A stretch of DNA of 62,777 bases from Chloroflexota bacterium (GCA_029265085.1 JAJUJY010000008.1:1-62777), one strand, 5' to 3'; counted from the first letter of the stretch, positions 23,980-34,130 are shown. Notes: generated by a model not told the origin, from the letters alone. Translations and numbers: made by a program.

Positions 23980-25371
23980 CTAGCGAGCGTTCAGATCGTC
24001 CTGGGTCTTCTGCAGTTCAGTCAAAATATCCAGGTCGGGTTTCTGAATCAGGGTCACGATGGTTTCGGCCATCTTGGTGCTGGCTTCCGGATTGCTCAAG
24101 TAACCATAACCCTCACCGTATTCGGTAAAGATCTTGAGAGTTTCTTGCCAGTAGGCTGATTCAGCAAAGCGAGGATCTTCCATAGACTTATTGATGACCG
24201 GCAGAGCACCATACGCAAATGCGTAATCGGCATTTTGCTGGGCGCCCATCATGTAATCAATGAAAGCTTTCGCGCCGTCAACATTCTGAGCGCCAGTGGG
24301 GATACCCCAGGCTGAAACATCAACCAAAGAGACGGGTTTGGAACCAGGAGCAGCTAATGGGGGAGCTAATTTCAAAGCACCAGCTTTGATTGCTTCATCC
24401 ACAGAGGCAGCGCCATTGTCAAAGACCTGACCATCGGGTGATTTCAGCGGGTTGAGGTACACATAGGACCAGGAACCAGCGCAGAAGTAACCAGCGGTGC
24501 CATCTTTGAATGGGGTTTCGTTGTCGAAACCTGGGCCAAGAGCCACATCGGGAGCGTATTTATTTGCGAAGAGAGTGCGGGCAAATTCAACGGCTTTTAC
24601 GGTCTCGGGGGAAGCCCAGGCAACCTTGCCGCTTTCATCTGCAATCGTGCCGCCAAAGGATTTGATCAGCATACCATAGATCTGGGTCATACCAGCAGAC
24701 TCAGCACCTTTGAAGGTCATCGCATACAGGTTTTTCGCCTTTAAGCCTTCAGCGGCTGCAAGCATGGCATCGGTATCCACCGGAGCGCCATCGGGGTAAG
24801 CAGAAGTCCAGTAGTAGGAAAGGCGGCCAGAGATGATGGAAGGAACACAATAAATGCGGCCTTCAGCATCGGTGCAGCCATTCAGAGCAGCGGGGTTCAG
24901 ATCAGCGTACCAGGGAGCGGCCTTCACATAGTCAGTAATGTCGGTTAAGGTTCCGTTCTCAATGAAGAAGCCCAGATTGGTGCTCACATCCACATAAGAT
25001 ACATCCGGAACATCACCACCCGCCTGCACGGCCAGGTTAACTTTGCTGTTGATTTGGTCGTAAGGAACAAAGACATTGGTGATTTCGATATTGGTATCAG
25101 TCTTGAAACTGGCCAGGGCAGCGGCTAACCATTGATCCTGGGTATTTTGCGGATTGGCATCATTGAATTTGGTCCAGAGGGTAACAGGAGCAATTTCAAC
25201 GGGTTTTGGAGCTTCAGTAGCTTCAGCGGGTTTGGGAGCTTCAGTGGCCTCTGCAGGCTTGGGGGCTTCAGTAGCTGGGGCTTCTGTTGCAGCGGGAGTG
25301 CCGCAAGCAGTCAAAATCATGCTAAAAACGATCAGCATGCTAACCAGCACGAGTATCATTTTCTTCGACAT
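23980..25371 (-). CDS. Carbohydrate ABC transporter substrate-binding lipoprotein
   Basis: 463 residues. The N-terminus is a lipoprotein signal peptide ending in the lipobox LTAC, with Cys23 as the lipidated residue. It is followed by a low-complexity linker made of repeated TEAPKPAEA units (about 28-59), then an extracellular solute-binding protein family 1 domain beginning near PVTLWTKFNDANP. Such linkers are common in Anaerolineae binding proteins and would hold the domain away from the membrane. It is the first gene of the transporter operon, with an AGGAGAG site and a 216-base leader after a good promoter. The neighbouring GH1 enzyme suggests a beta-glucoside or similar oligosaccharide as cargo. 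Confidence 0.93.
   Translation of the reverse strand: MSKKMILVLVSMLIVFSMILTACGTPAATEAPATEAPKPAEATEAPKPAEATEAPKPVEIAPVTLWTKFNDANPQNTQDQWLAAALASFKTDTNIEITNVFVPYDQINSKVNLAVQAGGDVPDVSYVDVSTNLGFFIENGTLTDITDYVKAAPWYADLNPAALNGCTDAEGRIYCVPSIISGRLSYYWTSAYPDGAPVDTDAMLAAAEGLKAKNLYAMTFKGAESAGMTQIYGMLIKSFGGTIADESGKVAWASPETVKAVEFARTLFANKYAPDVALGPGFDNETPFKDGTAGYFCAGSWSYVYLNPLKSPDGQVFDNGAASVDEAIKAGALKLAPPLAAPGSKPVSLVDVSAWGIPTGAQNVDGAKAFIDYMMGAQQNADYAFAYGALPVINKSMEDPRFAESAYWQETLKIFTEYGEGYGYLSNPEASTKMAETIVTLIQKPDLDILTELQKTQDDLNAR
25195..25287 (-). repeat. Tandem repeat coding the TEAPKPAEA linker
   Basis: Roughly 30-base units encode successive EATEAPKPA blocks just after the lipidation site of the binding protein. 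The repeats are in frame, so unit gain or loss would only change linker length. Confidence 0.8.
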
Positions 25372-25582
25372 GTCTTCTCTCCTGAGATTAAAAAAAGGGG
25401 GTTGTTTAAGAAATATTCTTTCGAATTGTACCGCGGATAGCGGAGCGAATTGGGTTCAGGTGTAATAATTGAGACGACACCTCCTGTAAGTAATAATAAT
25501 TTTGGGTGGGTTTCTTAGATTAATTTGAGGGAATACATCTAATTCCAGAGACACAAAAAATAAACAGATTACAGTAAAACTT

Positions 25583-25622
25583 TACACTTGTTCAGTGTAG
25601 ATTAATTCTGTGTGTTTGTCAA
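25583..25622 (-). promoter_or_regulatory. Promoter with overlapping palindromic operator for the sugar ABC operon
   Basis: On the - strand TTGACA (25622-25617), a 17-base spacer and TACACT (25599-25594) form a good promoter. The -10 box is one half of an inverted repeat, TACACT-N5-AGTGTA (25583-25599), so a bound repressor would block the polymerase. Transcription would begin near 25587, leaving a 216-base leader before the binding-protein gene. In the rest of the 357-base gap (25372-25728) I see only this leader and the terminator of the GH1 gene. Confidence 0.7.
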
Positions 25623-25681
25623 GAAGGAATTTCAAAAATTTTCCCTTTATATCCCATTAACCATCGATCAAATCGAAAAAG

Positions 25682-25714
25682 TAGATCTGGTAAGACTTTA
25701 CCCTACCAGATCTA
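25682..25714 (-). terminator. Rho-independent terminator of the beta-glucosidase gene
   Basis: A perfect 11-bp stem (TAGATCTGGTA at 25682-25692, TACCAGATCTA at 25704-25714) with an 11-base loop, followed on the - strand by CTTTTTCG. It begins 14 bases past the GH1 stop codon, so with the promoter upstream the GH1 gene is probably its own transcription unit. Confidence 0.85.
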
Positions 25715-25728
25715 TATCAGGTCAAACC

Positions 25729-27090
<1,362 letters not shown>

Positions 27091-27126
27091 TTATTAATTA
27101 ATTTTACTTATACTTTACGTATGTTA

Positions 27127-27155
27127 ATTATAAAAGGAGGGGGCGATTTATTCAA
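27127..27155 (-). promoter_or_regulatory. Promoter of the beta-glucosidase gene
   Basis: On the - strand TTGAAT (27155-27150), a 17-base spacer and TATAAT (27132-27127). Transcription would begin near 27120, next to an ATAC-N5-GTAT inverted repeat (about 27110-27122) that may be an operator. Confidence 0.6.
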
Positions 27156-27167
27156 GCCTAAGCAAAT

Positions 27168-27668
27168 TTATCTTCCCAGAGAATAATGCTCGATGATCCT
27201 CTCAACAATCTGGTGAACAGGAATACTAATTTCAATACGCATGGCCTGACCGGGTTCTTCCAATGTATCAAACTGGCTTTTTAACATTTCTGCTTTCATA
27301 TAGTGTCCGGTTCTGGCCTGCATACGTGACCAGATCAAATCAAAATCACCTTTAAGATAAACCAGTGCGATTTCTGGCAATCCATCCAACAAAATTTGCC
27401 GGTATTGTTCTTTTAAAGCTGAACAAGCCAGAACCGGGTGGTTTCCTGTCTCAATCACTTTGACCAATTGATCATGCAAAGCCGCCAACCACGGCTGACG
27501 GTCTTGATCATTCAGTGGAATTCCAGCGGACATTTTTGCGATGTTCTCAGGTGGGTGAAAGTCATCCGCATCCAAAAATTTCCACCCGAGCATATCCGCT
27601 AAAGCCATTCCAACACTGGATTTTCCACAGCCCGATACCCCCATCACAAGAAAACCGGTTGGCTTCAT
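27168..27668 (-). CDS. gntK: Gluconokinase
   Basis: 166 residues, the normal GntK size. The P-loop is GVSGCGKSS (10-18), followed by the gluconokinase signature LDADDFHPPENIAKM and GIPLNDQDRQPWL. It phosphorylates D-gluconate to 6-phosphogluconate for the pentose phosphate or Entner-Doudoroff route. The start overlaps the LarA-family stop in an ATGA junction, so the two are translationally coupled. This coupling, with the mannonate-type SDR and UxaC upstream, is the main evidence that gluconate is made internally from hexuronate rather than only imported. Confidence 0.93.
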   Translation of the reverse strand: MKPTGFLVMGVSGCGKSSVGMALADMLGWKFLDADDFHPPENIAKMSAGIPLNDQDRQPWLAALHDQLVKVIETGNHPVLACSALKEQYRQILLDGLPEIALVYLKGDFDLIWSRMQARTGHYMKAEMLKSQFDTLEEPGQAMRIEISIPVHQIVERIIEHYSLGR

Positions 27669-28927
27669 TTGCGCACCCTATATAAAATTTCGCCGGCTTT
27701 GGGAACATATAAAATTCCTTCATCTTCCCGGTTCTGCCAATCTTCCACTCGAATTTGTGCTGGATCAAGGTAACCCAGATTGAGTCTTTGACAATCTTCA
27801 GCAGAAATCTGGCTGGCAAGAGTGACTTTTACATTTGGCTTTTCAATCCCATTTTCAATATGCCCCGACCCACGCACGTGGGTGCTGTGCGCCAGAACAC
27901 CCAGTGGAATGTGTTGAAATCGCTGCCAATCCTGCAAGAAATACGGCAAGGTATGGTATCCAATTTCATAAATATATTTTCCGTGGACGAGGGAGACTTC
28001 ACTCAAGTGAGGCGCATAAATAACCACTTCACCACCAACAGCTACAGCCGGTTCTAATTTATACATTGCTTTTGCAGCGGTCCATAATTCATCATACATT
28101 GGCGGCGCACAGGATAAAACTTTTTGATACGGGCGATTCACCCAACAAATATGCCGCTGCTGCGACACCTCCACCGCAGCATTCCAGGCTTCTTTGACCT
28201 CTCCAACAAATACGCCTGACACATCCTGGCCTTCAACTGTCAATGCAATTATTTGAACAGGAACATTTACCAAACGGGCAGCCCGTTCAATCATTTCACG
28301 CACTGGGGTTTCTTTAAATCCAATGGTATCAACAACTCCTGCCAAAGCCCCCAACCAGTGAGTCGCATTGATCATCTCCGGCCCGGAGATTCCAGGAAAT
28401 AAATACTTTGATCCTCCGGATAAACCAACCACCTCATGCGGAAAAACCGGCCCCAATATCAAGATTTGATCATAGTTTTGGATGTGCTTATTTATTTGAA
28501 TTGGAACTTCACCGGGCAAAGACGAATGCCAACGATTGCCCGCAATCTCGCGCAGCTCAGCCGCATCAAAAGCTCCCAACGAGATCAATTCATCAGGTTG
28601 ATCCCAACAATGGTTGTAAAAACCAATATTGCGATAGGTCGAAGAACGTTCCTCTGAGCTAATTCCAACCAGCGAATTGATTTGATGATCAGATAATGCC
28701 GGATGGGTTCCTAAAGCCACCAAAAAGTCAAGCTGGCGGACATCATCGAAAATCTCCACCAGCGCTCGGAACAACCTTGGCAAAGGCAGTGAGCGGGTAT
28801 GGTCAGGGATTAACACCAACACAGATTGCTTGCCATATTTTCCGGCAAGACCTTCTTGCAAAGTTTCCAGAACTCTTTGGTCGGATAAAAATTGTCCTTC
28901 AGAAGCAATCGCCTGCTTGATCACCAT
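27665..28927 (-). CDS. LarA-family nickel-pincer hydroxyacid epimerase, predicted mannonate/gluconate 2-epimerase
   Basis: 420 residues of the lactate racemase (LarA, DUF2088) family. Key residues match LarA: Asp42 and Arg45 in IPDHTRS, His75 in GTHPA, His164 in FPHEVVG, Lys174 in SGGSK (attachment of the nickel-pincer nucleotide) and His190. The spacing His-10-Lys-16-His equals that of the Lactobacillus enzyme as I remember it (174/184/200). LarA homologs epimerise 2-hydroxyacids, and a gluconate 2-epimerase has been reported in the family. D-mannonate and D-gluconate differ only at C2, and the genes on either side make mannonate and consume gluconate, so that reaction is the best prediction. 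The cofactor genes larB, larC and larE are not in the window. Confidence 0.85.
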   Translation of the reverse strand: MVIKQAIASEGQFLSDQRVLETLQEGLAGKYGKQSVLVLIPDHTRSLPLPRLFRALVEIFDDVRQLDFLVALGTHPALSDHQINSLVGISSEERSSTYRNIGFYNHCWDQPDELISLGAFDAAELREIAGNRWHSSLPGEVPIQINKHIQNYDQILILGPVFPHEVVGLSGGSKYLFPGISGPEMINATHWLGALAGVVDTIGFKETPVREMIERAARLVNVPVQIIALTVEGQDVSGVFVGEVKEAWNAAVEVSQQRHICWVNRPYQKVLSCAPPMYDELWTAAKAMYKLEPAVAVGGEVVIYAPHLSEVSLVHGKYIYEIGYHTLPYFLQDWQRFQHIPLGVLAHSTHVRGSGHIENGIEKPNVKVTLASQISAEDCQRLNLGYLDPAQIRVEDWQNREDEGILYVPKAGEILYRVRK

Positions 28928-28939
28928 TCTCAGACCTCA

Positions 28940-29749
28940 CTAAACACCGCTAAAAGCAGAAAAACCACCATCGATCGGGATGACAACACCCGTGACAAAT
29001 GCAGCCGCAGGAGACACCAGCCACATGACCGCCCCAATTAAATCCTCCGGCGTGCCGAATCGTCCCATCGGCGTATGTTGAATGATTGTCTGTCCGCGAG
29101 GGGTAAGCTGTCCGGATTCCTGGTCGGTCAACAAAAATCGGTTTTGTTCTGTAAGAAAAAATCCTGGGGCAATTGCGTTGACCCGTATTTCCGGGGAAAA
29201 TTCTTGAGCCATGTATACCGCAAGCCACTGCGTGAAATTGCTCACCCCTGCCTTGGCAGCAGAATAAGCCGGAATACGCGTTAAGGGGCGAACCGCATTC
29301 ATAGAAGAGATATTAAGAATAACCCCGCTTTTTTGGGCTGCCATCATTTTCCCAAACACCTGAGATGGCAAGATAGTACCCATTAAGTTTAAATCAAACA
29401 CCCAACGAATGGCTTCTTCAGGAAGGTCAAAAAACGGGCTGCCTGGCTGCGTGGTAGCCTTGGGATGATTTCCACCCGCCCCATTGATCAAGATATCCAC
29501 CCGGCCAAATCGTTCCATGATTTTTTCGGCGGCTCCAAGAATGCTTTCCTTGTTTAACACATCACACGCAAGGCCAATGGCTTCATACCCTTTTGCACAA
29601 AGCTCGTTCGCCAGGCTTTCCGCCGAGCTGCTGCGTAAATCCAAAACAGCAATTTTTACTCCAGCCTGGGCCAGTGCGCGGCACATTGCCGCACAAAGGA
29701 TGCCCGCCCCGCCCGTTACCACTGCTACTTGATCTCGGAAATATTCCAT
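28940..29749 (-). CDS. SDR-family D-mannonate oxidoreductase (fructuronate reductase) candidate
   Basis: 269 residues from the ATG at 29749, which follows AGGAGGTGTGGAA; an upstream in-frame start would overlap uxaC. The NAD-binding TGGAGILC segment is at 12-19, GAGGNHP at 90-96, and Ser148, Tyr162 and Lys166 form the active site. NISSMNAVRPLTRIPAYSAA, the FTQWLAVYMAQEFSP segment and APGFFLTEQNR are typical of the SDR proteins annotated as mannonate oxidoreductases in Bacillus and Thermotoga-like bacteria. It would reduce D-fructuronate from UxaC to D-mannonate. The next gene, a LarA homolog, is predicted to epimerise the product. Confidence 0.87.
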   Translation of the reverse strand: MEYFRDQVAVVTGGAGILCAAMCRALAQAGVKIAVLDLRSSSAESLANELCAKGYEAIGLACDVLNKESILGAAEKIMERFGRVDILINGAGGNHPKATTQPGSPFFDLPEEAIRWVFDLNLMGTILPSQVFGKMMAAQKSGVILNISSMNAVRPLTRIPAYSAAKAGVSNFTQWLAVYMAQEFSPEIRVNAIAPGFFLTEQNRFLLTDQESGQLTPRGQTIIQHTPMGRFGTPEDLIGAVMWLVSPAAAFVTGVVIPIDGGFSAFSGV

Positions 29750-29769
29750 TTCCACACCTCCTACAATAC

Positions 29770-31191
29770 TCAAGCCAATCGATATGCAATTTTTGCCAGA
29801 TCAACCGCCAATAGTTTAATCATCTCGCACGCCTCGGTCTGGCTGATAAAATGACGCACCACCAGGCCAGCTAACCAATTGGCAGAGGTACGCCGCCAGA
29901 CATCATGCCGGGCAGGAATGGAGCAAAAAGCCCGGGTATCATCATTGAAACCTGCTGTGTTATACACACCAGCCGTCTCCATCACCTGATCAAAAAAGCG
30001 TGCCATCCCATTCACACTGTCATTAAACCACCAGGGTGGGCCTAATTTTACAGCCGGATAGGCTCCCGCAAGTGGAGCCAGTTCCCTTGCATAGGTTGTT
30101 TCATCCAACGTAAATAGAATCAATGAGAAATTTGGATGGCTGCCAAACCGGTTTAAGAGAGGCTGTAAATTCAATGCAAACTCGGCAGCGACCGGAATGT
30201 CAAACCCTCTATCCGGTCCGTAACGTTTCCATATTACCAGATGAAGATTACGCTTTACACCTGGATGAAGTTGCATGACCAATCCATCTTCACAACTCAT
30301 CCGCGCCATTTCCATTAACATGTGCGCGGTAAAAACTTCTGCATCTCCCGGATCGCTTTGACCGTGCAATGCGCGCTCAAAGATTTGGGCTGCTTCGTTT
30401 TCAGACAAATGGATCGTTCGAGCCGAAAGCGCAGAGTGATCTGTTGCAACAGCCCCCATTGACTTAAAAAACTCACGGCGATTTTCAAGTGTGTGAATGA
30501 AATTCGCATACGTAGTAATCTCAACTCCACTGGTGTGCTCAAGTTGGGCAATATTTTTACGCCAATCTGAATGATCCAGATTTATCACGCTGTCCGGGCG
30601 AAAGGTGGGAATGATGTTCCCGTTCCAGCCGGAAGTACGAATTGTCTGATGCGCAGCCAAAGAATCATAAGCTGCATCTGTGGTTGCCAAAACCTCGATC
30701 TGAAACCGCTCGAACAAGGCTCTTGGCGAATACTCCGGTGAATTGATCAAAGTGGTCAACTGGTCAAATAAAGGATCGGCATTGGTACCTGACGGAGTTT
30801 CATTTAGCCCAAATACTTCGACCAATTCTTGCTTAAGCCAGATTCCAGACGGTGTACCGCGAAACAGATGGAAATTTTCACAAAATATTTTCCAAATATC
30901 GCGGTGAGCAGGCAAATTGAGCTGTGCTTCCTCTGCACCTTTTGCAGAACCAATGCCTAATTGATCATATGAAATCCCCTGCGAGAAAAACATGCGGGTG
31001 ACATAATGATCTGGCAATATAAATAATTCCGCCGGAGAACCAAAACGGACGGTATCATCACAAAACAATTTTGGATCGACATGCCCGTGAGGTGAGACAA
31101 TCGGCAAACCGCGCGCAGTTTCATACAATTCACGGGCAATTTTTCTGGTTGTGTTATCTGGACTAAAAAATCGATCCGGATGCAGATTCAT
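29770..31191 (-). CDS. uxaC: Glucuronate (uronate) isomerase
   Basis: 473 residues, the normal UxaC length. The N-terminal metal motif is SPHGHVDP (His35, His37), and LPDHYVTRMFFSQG, the NFHLFRGTPSGIWL segment and the C-terminal FNDDTRAFCSIPARHDVWRR block are characteristic. It interconverts D-glucuronate and D-fructuronate, and also D-galacturonate and tagaturonate. The start overlaps the stop of the TIM-barrel gene upstream in an ATGA junction. It supplies the fructuronate for the SDR encoded 20 bases downstream. Confidence 0.96.
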   Translation of the reverse strand: MNLHPDRFFSPDNTTRKIARELYETARGLPIVSPHGHVDPKLFCDDTVRFGSPAELFILPDHYVTRMFFSQGISYDQLGIGSAKGAEEAQLNLPAHRDIWKIFCENFHLFRGTPSGIWLKQELVEVFGLNETPSGTNADPLFDQLTTLINSPEYSPRALFERFQIEVLATTDAAYDSLAAHQTIRTSGWNGNIIPTFRPDSVINLDHSDWRKNIAQLEHTSGVEITTYANFIHTLENRREFFKSMGAVATDHSALSARTIHLSENEAAQIFERALHGQSDPGDAEVFTAHMLMEMARMSCEDGLVMQLHPGVKRNLHLVIWKRYGPDRGFDIPVAAEFALNLQPLLNRFGSHPNFSLILFTLDETTYARELAPLAGAYPAVKLGPPWWFNDSVNGMARFFDQVMETAGVYNTAGFNDDTRAFCSIPARHDVWRRTSANWLAGLVVRHFISQTEACEMIKLLAVDLAKIAYRLA

Positions 31192-32087
31192 CCAATCACC
31201 TCATCAACCAGGCGCATAAACTTTTTGCCATAGGTTACATAATTCGCAAAACGAATTTCCTCTGCAGAGGTAATTCCCTCATCATGATAAACCACGGCAA
31301 GATGGGGTTCAATGGAAAAGCCGCCGTCATAGCCATTCTTTAACAAATCGGACACAATTTCACGAACAAATCCATTCCCCTCGCCTGGGAAAGTATGCTG
31401 CAATTGCGGAAAAATCTGCCCGGTTTCCGCAAGAAAGATGCAATCTTTAATATGAACATACTCAATAAATTCTCTCACGTTCTGGTAAAACTCCCAGGAG
31501 CTTTGTTTGGGATAAGGAGGAATACCAATCCGGCGGTCTGAACCGACCGGATTTCCGGTGTCAAAGATAAGCCGGAACCAGGGAGATTGGATTGCATCAA
31601 CCAGACGCAGGGTGTGCTCATGCGACAGACCACCAAAGTTCATGCAGTTTTCATGCAGATAATACACACCTGCTTCCTCGCATAAACTGACGAATTGTTT
31701 CAATTTACGAATCACCACTTTCTCAATTTCCGGGCTGTCCGGCTGAGCATCTCGGACAATACCAAAACTCATTCCACGCAAATACCGGGTTCCCAATCGC
31801 TGCATACGCGGGATAGCCCGTTTTAAGGCAGCCAGGCTATTTTCAAAATCCTGCTCGCTGCGGGGATCTGTGGCCCAATTCGCAATTGCGCTGCCAAAAC
31901 AATTTATCCTTATCCCGGCATCGGATAGTTTCTGGCATACCACATCAAACTGCTCGTCCGACAGGTCAGTTATATTCGTACCGTCGATGCTGCGAGCTTC
32001 AATAAATTTCCAACCTAATTGCAGGGTCGCATCGATCTGCACATCCAGCGAACTGCCTGCTTCATCCGCGAATCCAGTATAGTACAT
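31188..32087 (-). CDS. Sugar phosphate isomerase/epimerase family TIM barrel (first)
   Basis: About 299 residues from the ATG at 32087, which has AGAGGATG six bases upstream; a longer reading to 32159 would overlap the preceding gene. AP-endonuclease-2/xylose-isomerase-like barrel: YYTGFADEAGS at the start, FIEARSIDG, INCFGSAIANWATDP, YYLHENCMNFGG (probable metal-ligand glutamate), LIFDTGNPVG, EYVHIKDCIF and GFSIEPHL. It likely isomerises or epimerises a keto-sugar or dehydro-sugar. Its place after the Gfo/Idh/MocA dehydrogenase suggests the pair oxidises and isomerises an inositol- or glucoside-like sugar. Exact substrate unknown. Confidence 0.82.
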   Translation of the reverse strand: MYYTGFADEAGSSLDVQIDATLQLGWKFIEARSIDGTNITDLSDEQFDVVCQKLSDAGIRINCFGSAIANWATDPRSEQDFENSLAALKRAIPRMQRLGTRYLRGMSFGIVRDAQPDSPEIEKVVIRKLKQFVSLCEEAGVYYLHENCMNFGGLSHEHTLRLVDAIQSPWFRLIFDTGNPVGSDRRIGIPPYPKQSSWEFYQNVREFIEYVHIKDCIFLAETGQIFPQLQHTFPGEGNGFVREIVSDLLKNGYDGGFSIEPHLAVVYHDEGITSAEEIRFANYVTYGKKFMRLVDEVIG

Positions 32088-32115
32088 GGTCATCCTCTTA
32101 TGCTTTCGGAACAAG

Positions 32116-32940
32116 TCAAACGTTGTTTTTGATCCATTGAACAAAAGCCGGAAAAGCAATTTGGGGGTCAGCTAATTCTGGATGCCAGCGTTTTTCATGC
32201 TCAAACACATACCAACCAGTATAGCCTTGTGCCTGCAATAATTGCACAGTCTCTTGAAGGGGCAGTTCGCCGCTGCCTGGTAAAACATAACGCCAGCCAT
32301 CGATCATAGCCTGAGGATGCTCTGGTTCATATACAGCATCTTTGATATGGGTATATCCCAACCGGGAGCCTACGGCCGCATACGATTGTCCCGGTGTCTC
32401 CCCACCAACACGACTGGTATGCCCCACATCCCATAATACACCAAAAGCAGCCTGTGGAATTTGATCCAACAACAGGCGGCAATCCGCGGCACGCACCCAT
32501 AGATCATGGGTTTCGAACAACCAATGCAAATTGATCGCGCCATCCAGGGCTAGAATCGTTTCAATAGTTTCACAGCCAACCCGCGCCAGTTCCTGCCGAG
32601 ATGATTGCGATAAGTCACCTCCCCCAAAGATGCGAATGTTTTGGCAGCCTAACTCCTGTGCCACACCGATCAAACGGCGTGCTTCTTCCAGGTTTTGTTC
32701 GGCACGCTGCATATCGCATACCGTAATGCTGGAGCTGATTCCACTAACTGCAAGGCCCGCATCTGCAAACCGCTGGCGAATCACGCGAGCCTGCGTTTTG
32801 AACATTGGCTGCAGGGTGATGTCGACTGTTTCCAGGTAGCCGCGGAAATCAACTCCTTGAAAACCGTATTCAGCTCCCTTACGGCAAATTGTATCCAGAT
32901 CCCATTCCGGACAACCCAAAGTGAGGAAACTCATTTTCAT
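32116..32940 (-). CDS. Sugar phosphate isomerase/epimerase family TIM barrel (second)
   Basis: 274 residues of the same superfamily as the next gene but not closely similar to it. Recognisable blocks are LTLGCPEWDLDTI, YGFQGVDFRGYLE, LGCQNIRIFGGGD, LHWLFETHD (metal-binding glutamate and histidine), VLWDVGHT and YTHIKDAVYEPEH. An AGGTGGTCTC site precedes the ATG. It stands between the Gfo/Idh/MocA dehydrogenase and the other barrel. IolE, IolI or 3-keto-sugar epimerase-like activities are the usual roles of such pairs; I cannot choose between them from the sequence. Confidence 0.82.
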   Translation of the reverse strand: MKMSFLTLGCPEWDLDTICRKGAEYGFQGVDFRGYLETVDITLQPMFKTQARVIRQRFADAGLAVSGISSSITVCDMQRAEQNLEEARRLIGVAQELGCQNIRIFGGGDLSQSSRQELARVGCETIETILALDGAINLHWLFETHDLWVRAADCRLLLDQIPQAAFGVLWDVGHTSRVGGETPGQSYAAVGSRLGYTHIKDAVYEPEHPQAMIDGWRYVLPGSGELPLQETVQLLQAQGYTGWYVFEHEKRWHPELADPQIAFPAFVQWIKNNV

Positions 32941-32951
32941 GAGACCACCTG

Positions 32952-34130
32952 TTATTTACCGAAAGAATTGGTAATATCCGCGGGATCTTTCAAATGGAAT
33001 ACTTTTTGAAAGCGAGAATGCCGGGCACGTTCAGCAATTTCTGCCGCGTAGGCATCTGCATCCATTGGTAATTCCACGGGTTTGCCAGTAAAACTGGAAA
33101 ACATAATCGCATTTCCGAGTTCAATCTGGTGAATTCCTTCCAAAGCAGGCACGAAAACAGATTCGTCTGTAAGAATTGCGTTCGCAAAATTCTCAATCAG
33201 GATCGCGTGTCCAGGCTGCCCGTGATGTTCAAAGGGGATATTCTCTACCACATGGTCAACAGGTGTATATGGTTCTTGTGATGTTTGAATGTGTTCAAGC
33301 ATTGAATGGTGATTTCGCCAAAATGTAATCACACCATTCTCCACCACCAATTTGCCATATTCACCAACGATTTCCAACCGGTTGGTGCCCGGAGACTCAG
33401 CAGTGGTTGTGATGAAATGCCCAACCATACCATTTTCATACTCAAAAATCGCTGTAACTTCATCCTCAACTTCAATTTGGTGATACTTACCGATATTGGC
33501 AAATCCTGTAACTCTTTTTGGCATTCCAAAGAACCACTGATATAAATCCAGGTTATGAGGGCATTGATTTAATAACACGCCGCCCCCTTCCCCCTTCCAG
33601 GTTGCCCGCCATTGACCATTATCATAATAACTTTGGGTACGAAACCAATCCGTAATCACCCAGGTAGCACGAACCAACCGGCCTAACTGGCCATCAGTGA
33701 TCATTTGCTTGACCTTTTGCCAATATCCGTAGGTGCGCTGCTGAAACATAATGGCAAATTTGATCGACGGGTTTTGGATGCAAGCTGCCTGATAGGCATC
33801 GATCATTTTTTTTGCATCAGCAACATGAACTGCTATCGGTTTCTCAGTTAATACATTGATTCCGCGCTGTAAACAATCGATAGTAATTGGCGTATGGTCA
33901 TAATGAGGTGTAGCAACGATCACCCCATCCACGTCTTCTGCTGCCAACAACTCTTGATAATGATCATATTTTGCGCAGCCGTACTGTTCAGATATAAAAG
34001 CAGCCCGCTCCGGAATCAAATCACATATTGCGGCCAGTTCCGTATTGGGCAGGTTGGCAACATCACGGGCATGCGCACTTCCCATTCCGCCTACACCAAT
34101 AATCGCGATTCGTGCTCTATTTTTCGTCAT
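32952..34130 (-). CDS. Gfo/Idh/MocA-family sugar oxidoreductase
   Basis: 392 residues. The Rossmann motif IGVGGMGSAHA (about 11-21) starts the protein, ATPHYDHTPI and VLTEKPIAVHV carry the conserved EKP lysine, and the C-terminal alpha/beta domain begins near GRLVRATWV with GGGVLLNQCPHNLDLYQW, which contains the usual catalytic histidine region. It probably oxidises or reduces a sugar hydroxyl using NAD(P). A TTGGAGGAATT site precedes the ATG. Gene order links it to the two TIM-barrel isomerases and the upstream AraC regulator. Confidence 0.9.
   Translation of the reverse strand: MTKNRARIAIIGVGGMGSAHARDVANLPNTELAAICDLIPERAAFISEQYGCAKYDHYQELLAAEDVDGVIVATPHYDHTPITIDCLQRGINVLTEKPIAVHVADAKKMIDAYQAACIQNPSIKFAIMFQQRTYGYWQKVKQMITDGQLGRLVRATWVITDWFRTQSYYDNGQWRATWKGEGGGVLLNQCPHNLDLYQWFFGMPKRVTGFANIGKYHQIEVEDEVTAIFEYENGMVGHFITTTAESPGTNRLEIVGEYGKLVVENGVITFWRNHHSMLEHIQTSQEPYTPVDHVVENIPFEHHGQPGHAILIENFANAILTDESVFVPALEGIHQIELGNAIMFSSFTGKPVELPMDADAYAAEIAERARHSRFQKVFHLKDPADITNSFGK

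Noticed and set aside
25195..25287. Short tandem repeats considered as a CRISPR-like array
   Set aside because: The units are in frame within a coding sequence, have no unique spacers and encode a protein linker.
25154..25465. Gly/Ala/Ser-repeat frame on the + strand opposite the binding-protein linker
   Set aside because: It is the mirror image of the TEAPKPAEA repeat; the lipoprotein signal and solute-binding domain establish the - strand reading.
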